From Sphagnum compactum (lineage: Eukaryota; Bryophyta; Sphagnopsida; Sphagnales): a DNA stretch of 64,000 nucleotides. The DNA is taken from assembly GCA_965153455.1 (NCBI GenBank), contig OZ234496.1, forward strand, positions 17,290,304-17,354,303, written 5' to 3'. The position numbers and the translations under genes were made by a program. Below the pieces are notes generated by a model that saw only the letters and a program-made list of their open reading frames with translations, ran no database searches and was not told where the DNA came from. Below, in pieces: positions 56,335 to 64,000 of this stretch; position 1 is the stretch's first letter; every line of letters starts with the position of its first letter.

Positions 56335-56575
56335 CAATGTTGGCCAGGTATGTGTTTTTGGGTGGGGTCTGGGTCCAGATCCAGATCAGGTTCTCAGATC
56401 TGGACCCGGCGGTTCAACTTCAAACAAGAACCGCCCTTAGACCCAGCCCAATCCAAAAGGATTCTTCAAGAACTGGACCCAGACCTGGCCTGACAAAACA
56501 CACTTCCAGCAAGACCTGGCCTTGGATCCGACCCACCGGTTTTTTGGCCAGGTCTGGGTCATAGGTCTAATAATA
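56335..56575. repeat. Degenerate GGTCTGGGTCCAGATCC / GGACCCAGACC repeat block
   Basis: Short motifs TCTGGGTC, CCAGATC, GGACCCAG and AAGAACC recur in both orientations over about 240 bp, starting after AATGTTGGCCAGG, which resembles a hAT terminus. Similar blocks with GGAACC/CAGAACTGG are at 9477-9620, 22919-23030 and 32150-32260. It could be the subterminal region of a non-autonomous hAT element. Confidence 0.45.
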
Positions 56576-56579
56576 GGGG

Positions 56580-58290
56580 CTAGGGTCCTAATATAGCTAG
56601 GTTTAGAGATTAGGGTTGCTGTTTATTCTTTGAACTCGAACCCCTTCTCCTCAAGCAAAACTGTAGGTCGCTTGTGAACTTTTAAGCTTTTCTTTTTTGC
56701 TGGGTTTTGGTTGATGAAACAAGGATTACAATGCACAATAGAAGTTCATGTTTCCAAACAACAAAACTTTGTGAAAATATTTTTTTATGTTTTTTACACA
56801 TAAGATGCTTTTGATGTTTCTCACCAAACAGCTTTGATAGTCTAGAAGGAACTATGCTAGGGTGAGAATGAGTAGAGGGGTGATTTAACTTGTCAAATGG
56901 GAGTCAGAGGTCTTGTAAGTGGATCGGAAAAAAAAGGTGGGCCCTCAATATTGTTGCTATTTTGATTTTCTATGATATTGTTTTAATCAATCCAACATTT
57001 TTTATTCTTTTGTTTTGTTCATTCAAACCTTTTATTGGAGACCATTATACCACCTGTAGAAAAAAATGGTGACGAGAACTTGTTGCAGACGACATGTTCC
57101 ATTGGTACAAGCATCATGGCCCCTCTAAACAATGCTTATGCATGAGGACTGTTTTTGGTCACCATTCATTATCCCCCATACTACCCTTTCATGGCCCTAA
57201 AGGAATGTATCTCTGCCATTTGTGTTCAAAGTTTAGAGTTCAGACTTCAAACCATAATACAGGCTTGAAGTTTGCTTATAATGGATTTTTGACAAGTACC
57301 TTGATCCTTGCTTGTGATGAAGTCAATTTGCATTTTACTTGTTGGATATGAGATTATGCATGCAAGTGACATGGTTGGATAAAATTATTAAGTGTTTTGT
57401 TGCTTGTCCTAGGTGTGGGTTGACTGCATAATGGTGAAATGACACCCAAATCCCTACTTGAGCTTTGATGCATAGATGTTGTATCTAAGCCAATTTTTTA
57501 CCTTTTTGGTGCATCTATAATATGCAGAAAAACTGTGTGAAAATGTTGAGAAGATGGAAATGTATTTCAATGTGTATAATGAACACATTGTTATAAACAT
57601 ACATTTTGAAATCTCAAAATGTAGCAAGTTTAAAACCTTCCTGCAAAGGAGTTGACTGATTCAAACAGTAGAGGAAACACAATGTATGCTACTAATTTGT
57701 AAACTCATATGGTTGCATTACAAAGGAAAAAAATAATTCCAGTTGGTACACATTCAATTCACAGTGTGACAGAGGGCATTCTTCTATGATTCAATTTTGT
57801 TGTTTACTTGTTGCAGAATGCTAGTGAGCTTTTTGTTGCAAAGTTACAAGCAATAATCACGTGGAAAAATATATTTGGGAAGAGTGGCAAAGACATAACC
57901 AATTATCTAGTAACATATAGTGGTAAACCAAATCTCACTTGGAATTTGTTGAATATTGTTTTACTTTTGTGCGTGGAGTGAGAAGTCCCAATAATCTTTT
58001 ACTCCTAATTGTTATTCCATATGAGAAGCTTTTGATCTAGTTTGGTTTTGTATAGGCATGGTTGAAGGTAGTGGCAACATCCACTTGGACTATCTTACAT
58101 TGAAGATGAAATTGGCACCTTATCAACCAGCCAAGGTACTACTGGTATTAGCTTGGATGTTGCATCAAATCCAAATGATGGCACATGGCAAACATTGCTT
58201 CCCCAACTTCAACAAAATATGAAAGAATGGTCTACCAACAACATGAATGTTATATATTGGGCATTTTTTTGTGATTGATGACAGAAGTAA
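56580..58290. other. Intergenic DNA before the second hAT element
   Basis: No gene is recognised. About 57818-57890 (AAGTTACAAGCAATAATCACGTGGA) resembles a segment inside the hAT pseudogene near 59210, so part of this stretch probably belongs to a related, more decayed copy. Confidence 0.4.
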
Positions 58291-58301
58291 GGTCAATTTG
58301 A

Positions 58302-60308
58302 ATGTGGGACAAAATATGCATTGCATTGTGTGCCATTTTAATGGCACCAAACCCATCTCATCATAGCTCAAGTGGGAAGGTTGGAGTAATCACCTATGAC
58401 ACATCCAATGGGGTTACTTCATTAAAGAAGCATGTAAGCAACCATCACCCTGAAGAGTTGAAGAAGTGGATTGTTGATGTAGAGGCAAACAAGAACCTTG
58501 AAGGTGTGGGCCAAGCATGTATGAAGACGACATGCCCAAGCCCTTCTTCCATCACAATTTTTTTTGGTTCTACAAAACCTTACCATAAAAATGACCTTTT
58601 TCAACATGCATTCTTGGAAGAACTAGCACTTTACATAACAAAAAGTCATCACTCTCTTTCAACAATTGAAGATGCATGGTTGAAGCAGTTAGTGTTGTGG
58701 CAATGTGGGAAGGTTGTTTTCCCATCTAAACATCAATTAGTCAATGAAGTGTTGCCTGCTTTGGTTACCAAAACCATGGAAAATTTTGTGAACCCGATAC
58801 TTGCTGATTGCATTACTTGCATGACAACTTTTGACTTGTGGATGTCATGACGTAGTAATGATACTTTTGCCCTTGTAATTTTTTTCATAAATGCATTGTG
58901 GCAACCATGCCATGTGACAATTATTAAAAGTATTGTGGGTACTACAATGGCTGAACAAATGAAAGATTTGTTGGGTTCATTTGGGCTCCTAAACAAAGTG
59001 ATTGCATTTGTGAAGGACAAAGGAGCTAAACTAAGAATAATGACTACAACTTTGAAGAGCATTATCTCTTGTGACAAGTTGGATCTTCCAACTCCATTTC
59101 CTAGAACTTGTTGGGCCCATGTTATGTCAAAAACAGCCTAGTATGCAACAAATGACAGTAAAGTTTGTGGGGGTCAAAAGGAAGCTAACTTGAAATTGGT
59201 TCAATCAAAGCTGCAAGCAACAATCACGTGGACAAAAAATCAGGCAAAGGTGGTAGAAAATGGAGAGAGGTTTGCATGGATGTTTACCTCCGACCCCAAA
59301 AACTGAAGACGTTAATGAAAACCAAGTTTGCATCTTGGGTCATTCTATTTCAAGAAAATTTTGAATATATGATTGCAATCAATATGTGTTATGGACGTCA
59401 AGTCGCACATTTGCAAGCACGTGTGCCTGATGGGCAAACTTGGGCAGTTGCTTATACAATGATTGAAACATTGCTACCTATGGTAAATCAATGCATTTTG
59501 AACTATCAAATGGTTTTTGGTTGTTGTCCGATGCATTGGTTGATGCTTTTACCTTGGTTTCCAACTTGCAAAAGGAAGTCCATGCAATGGAAGCATCCTT
59601 TCAACCTTTAGTTCGAGGTGATTTTGATTCAGAACTTCAATATATGAAGCATCGTATGATGGGCTAGGTGATTGATGTTTTGGCATAATTCTTAGCCTTT
59701 ACATAAACATATTCACCTTTAAAGGTCCATAACACGATGGCAATCATGTTTGATCCGCATCATGAGAACATGAAAGTGATAAGAAAATATGTTGGTAATT
59801 CTTTTGCTTCCAAAATTGTTGAAGAATATGACCGAAAAATGGCGTTACCATAACTTTGTTAAGTTTACAAATTCTTGAACCCAACAAATGTTGCTCTTCT
59901 TGACCCTACTACTTCCATATATGATGATCTATTTTTTGGGCTAGGCATTTCAAATGATGATGCGATGCATTCCTTTTTGAGAAATGAATTAAGGATGTTC
60001 CAATGTTTGCAAGTGAACCCCAAGGATTGTGAAAACCCTTTGATGTGGTGGGCTACACATGAAGCCCAATTTCTACCTGTTGCATTGTTAGCCGAATAAA
60101 TCCTTGGGATTGTTGGGTTTCAAATTGAAACTGAACAAATATTTAGCTTGGCGAGGGTGATCATAAATTTACAATGGTCTAGGCTTGGCATCAATAACTT
60201 GGATATATTAATTATGATAACAAAAAATTGGCTTGATAATGCTCATGTGGGTTGTGAAGGAAGGAAACTTTCATCTTTTAGTGAATTCATTGAGGTTGAA
60301 GATTTTTG
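58302..60308 (+). pseudogene. Second hAT transposase (BED/hATC type), decayed mainly by C-to-T stops
   Basis: Frame segments at 58302-58850 and 58896-59141 share one frame, separated by a TGA at 58848. They contain a BED-like end (LKKHVSNHH) and the core LLNKVIAFVKDKGAKL and SIISCDKL. A TAG at 59139 interrupts SKTA-YATND where related elements have Gln. A shifted frame at 59228-59611 carries the middle region. The segment 59875-60099 and its continuation hold the hATC dimerisation domain (CENPLMWWATHEAQFLPVA, TAA at 60097, then ILGIVGFQIETEQIFSLAR). Several stops equal CAA, CAG or CGA with one C-to-T change. Element ends were not found. Confidence 0.85.
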
Positions 60309-60309
60309 A

Positions 60310-62830
60310 AGAAAATGAATAGTAGTTACATATGTATTTCAGTTGGAGACATGAATAGATTTTGATTTTGTTGTAGGCGTTATTTTCATCTTTTTTTTTT
60401 CTTATAGAGAGACATAGTTTAGAGAGACAAATAGTTGTGCTTAACGTTGTTGCTCTTGCCATGGCATTCTCCTATTTACAATAGTTCTTGCCATGTCGTC
60501 CTCCTATTTGAAATTTGCAAGTATTGTGGTAGGTTTCTCAACCTTTTCTACCTGGTGAGCACTCTCATTCTGATATCCCATTCTTTTATTTTCACATGCA
60601 AACTTTCCTTAATGTTGTTTTGGACCATGCTAAACAATTTGTGGATAGAAATGTAAAATTGAAAATATGTCAGGGTATTAATGCATTATGATCAAGACAA
60701 TAGATGTTTGATTCATAATTTGTTTTATAGCCTTTTGATTTGAGATCAGTGCGTTTCTTTTGTGGATGGACTCTTGAGAATGCTTAATAATGTTTGTTGT
60801 ACTTCAATTACAGGATGTGGGGCATTGGATTGTTGATGCCATTTTGGTTGTGACACATTTTCAAGGCTTTGATCATGCAAGGCTCTGATCATGTCTTTTA
60901 TTGTGTCTATCTACATGGCAATGATGATGTATATTGCACTAAGAGCACTAATGGAAACTTTGGGTATTTTATGAAAGGTTAACTGGCCTGGCATGGCAGC
61001 CATGTTATGCCTTCTTGCATGTCATGAAACTAAGGTGAATGCTTGAACATCCGTGTTGTTGATTTTCAAGCTAGTGTTGCCAACATGCTAGATTTTCCCA
61101 GGAAGCTTCCACAACATTGTCAAAAAACAATTTTAGGCTGAATGTGAATATTATGGCTGGTATAAATGAGTTTTACCACACACGTGTACATGCATTATTG
61201 TTGTTGTGAATTAGTTTTTCAAGCTTAGCTTTTCAAATTGGCTAGCTAGGGAGTTGTTAGTTGTTACACTAAGGTGTATGACTTAAGGAAAAGGGAGGTG
61301 ATAGTTTTTCATTCCAATTTATGGAATAGGACAAGGGGATCTCTTGCATTCTTTTTCTTTATAGAGATTTCCAAATTGGTTTTTAGCTTGTGGTGGGAAT
61401 TGTAATTTTTTCCTGAATGTTTTTGCTGTAATTCATGTCTCACACATTTGGTTGTTACTCGCACTAAACAACTAATCTTGTGTGCATTGCTATTGATTTT
61501 GGAGTGAAAGCAAAAAATTAATTAATTTGTTGTAATGAATTAGGTAGTGGCAATGCTGGAGTGATGTTGTTAAGTGCCAATAGGGGTGTTGTTTCGATTA
61601 TTGGGCAAAGAAAACATGAATTCCAGAATTATATAATCATTTCAACAATGCAGGAGATGCAATTTAGACCACAAACATGAACTATGTATGAGGTGGTTCA
61701 CTAACTTCTCACACCCAGACCTACCTTTGAACCAAACTTGGGGGTTTGAAAAAATGAAAACTATCAAACCCGAAATCCTCATTCTTAAAAAATGAATCTA
61801 GATCTGAAATCAATGGGTTTTAATTTTTAAGCATACTCCTTAGAATCAAAACCAACAATTTTGAAATTTTTTAAAAAAAAAATTAAATTGAACTCAACGA
61901 TTCTACTAAAATTTAAAAACTAACCAACACCAATTTAAACCCACAGCTAGTGTGCAAGGGAAAGCCTCACTTGCCCCTTGCTACTATCCTTAACTTGGGT
62001 ATCCAAATATGTTGGTTAGCTACTACGTGGTTATACAGGTATCCCAAGGTGGCACCATTTTTTTCAATTAATGATTATAATTGATTAAATAAATATTATT
62101 AGCTCTAGAAAAGTGGCTGAATGAAGTAGTTTTTGTTCATAACCTAGTGGCCAAACCTAAATAATTGTTTTTGGTTGAAGTGGTAACATTTATTTTTCAT
62201 GCTAATTAAATACAAGAGGTTATAAGATGTGAAATAATCTCAAACAATTAATGACAAAGACTTGAATGCAATAATGTCTATGGCTATTAAAGAATATGAT
62301 ATACAAATGTTAAAATTTACCATTGTACAAAAAAGAGACCAACATGACCTGGACTCATTGGACCAGTTAATGAAACACAAAATTTACATCCAAGGCAACT
62401 TGTCATTTAATCCAATGAAAGTAGAGGTTAAGGTGAATTAGAAAAATGTGAAATTCTACCAAGTTAGGTTCATTATACTTTGTTACATTGTGGTACATTA
62501 TAAGTATCAAATCAAGAACTTGACTATGCATTAGCAGCTTGTAATTTCTAATAGCTTCACTTTGGAAACATAAAAAATCATATGAGATCTATTCTTAACC
62601 CCATAGCATCACTTGTGATCATTTGAATTACATATGGCTGTGTAGAAAGGAAATGTGTCCAAGGTATAAAATGTTTGACCATACATCTAAACAACCAAGT
62701 CTAGGTGAGTCGTCAATTGATTCCGCAACTTTAATTTCATAAAAACAAGGTTGGAGAATGTACACTCATCTTCCACATTGCCCAACACCATCATTATGCA
62801 AAGTTTAGCAAATTTAAATCGCTTTGAACG
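60310..62830. other. AT-rich intergenic DNA
   Basis: Apart from the possible 3' flank of the second hAT element, no gene, RNA or clear repeat is recognised. Confidence 0.4.
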
Positions 62831-64000
62831 CTAATGGTTTAAAATGCTACTAGACCCAAGTCTCTCCCACAAGCATGTGGTTGGGTTATAGTCAAGACGA
62901 TGCAATATTGCAGCTTGGCAATGGTTTTGCATTGTGAGCTTGAAGAATGTAAATTGCTGATGAAGAAGAATAGGGTTTACTAATGGCCCATCAAACGTAT
63001 TGGAACTTCCAAATATTTTGAGGTGCCCAAAATGCGCTTGCATGATGGCCATGTGCCCAAGAAATGTTATCTCTGCTTCAAGAATAAGCCAATATTGAGA
63101 GTAGATTACCCTAGTCACATTTAGCAACTCTTGCATCGAAAGCATTTTTCCAATTATGTTATGAAACTAGCAGCAGCTAAAGCACATTGTTGTTTCACAG
63201 AATCTACAATTTTAGCCCATATTTCCCTAGATTCCATGCCCATAACCCTAGTGGTTATATTGGTGTTGTGAAACATTTGAAGTTTGCTTCCAAAATAAAA
63301 GGTAGCATAATCAATTAAGGTTTCAACTTGTGTCCACTAGTTCAAACACAAAGTTTCATTAACATGTTCAACAAGATCGTTAAAGAATGACAAGTGAGAT
63401 GATGTGAACCTCTTATCAAGATCATTGTGCATGGTTTATAGATTTGCTTCAACCAATTTAATAGCAAAAATAATCACATATGAAAATTGCACACCCCTAT
63501 GTAAACTTCGAAACACCTTGCACTGTTTCCAACAAGGGAAGAATGCATGTGAGACCTAACAAAGTCTCCACATCATGTACAACAATTCATAGTTAACATG
63601 TAGTGTTGATGGTTAGAACATCTTGAACCATCTTCACAACAATTGTTTTATATTCATTCAAAACTCTCTTTAATGGTGAAAACATTAAGATCCATTGAGT
63701 CTTAATATTTTTTCGGAGCTTATTACCCTTGCAATCTAGTAATTTAGCAAGCTTGATAACCTCAAGATGACACTTAGGGTTGTGAATAAAATAATTGTAC
63801 ATGGAAGAAATCAAAGATTCAATATTTTTTACCAAACTCAAACCTCTCAAGGTTTGGACAACAAGATTAATATGATGTGCCATGCAATGCACACTAGTCA
63901 CAAATGGAGCATGATTATGCATCAACTAAATGGTCACACCAAATTTTAGCCCTTGAAAAATAACAACTCATGTTTGCTCCAAAATAAACCAATTTTTTTA
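62831..64000 (-). pseudogene. Third hAT-like transposase, decayed, cut by the window end
   Basis: Minus-strand 63925-63593 encodes HCMAHHINLVVQTLRGLSLV, NIESLISSMYNYF and LRKNIKTQWILMFSPLKRV, matching the region of plant zinc-finger/hAT proteins around the conserved C-x-x-H. Downstream on the same strand, 63145-62831 has VIYSQYWLILEAEITFLGH, the following conserved block. Stops and frame changes lie between the two. The N-terminal part would lie beyond 64000. It belongs to a different hAT subfamily from the 44.6-kb element. Confidence 0.78.

Overview
This window is nuclear DNA from a land plant, probably a seed-free lineage (bryophyte or lycophyte). I infer this from plant-specific gene families (a GLR glutamate-receptor-like channel, plastid outer-envelope OEP80, a plant AN1 zinc-finger protein), multi-exon genes with short introns, Arabidopsis-type TTTAGGG repeats, and a nuclear copy of mitochondrial nad3. 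The species cannot be fixed from sequence alone. The three large genes are compact and moderately GC-rich. They sit in AT-rich DNA full of old transposons and repeats.

Layout. 0-6.4 kb: a five-unit ~195-bp tandem repeat, a decayed PIF/Harbinger transposase (minus strand), a nad3 NUMT, AT-rich repeats and a G-run island. 6.6-8.5 kb: a two-exon AN1 zinc-finger (SAP12-type) gene whose intron carries a ~200-bp tandem duplication that copies its own 3' splice site. 8.9-10.4 kb: interstitial telomere repeat and three minisatellite blocks. 10.75-19.6 kb: a GLR channel gene in nine exons (1025 aa), including a 32-nt micro-exon that encodes the pore. 20-26.1 kb: mostly intergenic. 26.1-31.2 kb: a MITE directly abutting an eleven-exon oligopeptidase-B/prolyl-oligopeptidase gene (830 aa). 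34.6-40.4 kb: OEP80 in sixteen exons (741 aa). 43.6-47.2 kb: a solo LTR and, 86 bp further on, a hAT element with an exact 8-bp target duplication. 48.8-53.1 kb: a pyrimidine-rich block, a GGTATTGCA repeat field and a (TAGG)n tract. 53.4 kb: a second copy of the MITE. 55.0 kb: a small intact 97-aa gene. 58.3-60.3 kb and 62.8-64 kb: two further decayed hAT transposases.

The genes are unrelated housekeeping or signalling loci, all on the plus strand with separate promoters; nothing suggests a cluster or operon. I did not find a new multi-gene system. The strongest observations are structural: the pore micro-exon, the duplicated splice acceptor, two or three GC-AG introns required by reading frame, two transposons delimited to the base, a MITE as the immediate upstream sequence of a gene, and one repeat family shared by introns of GLR and OEP80. 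Exon models rest on reading-frame continuity plus remembered family sequence, with no alignment run.
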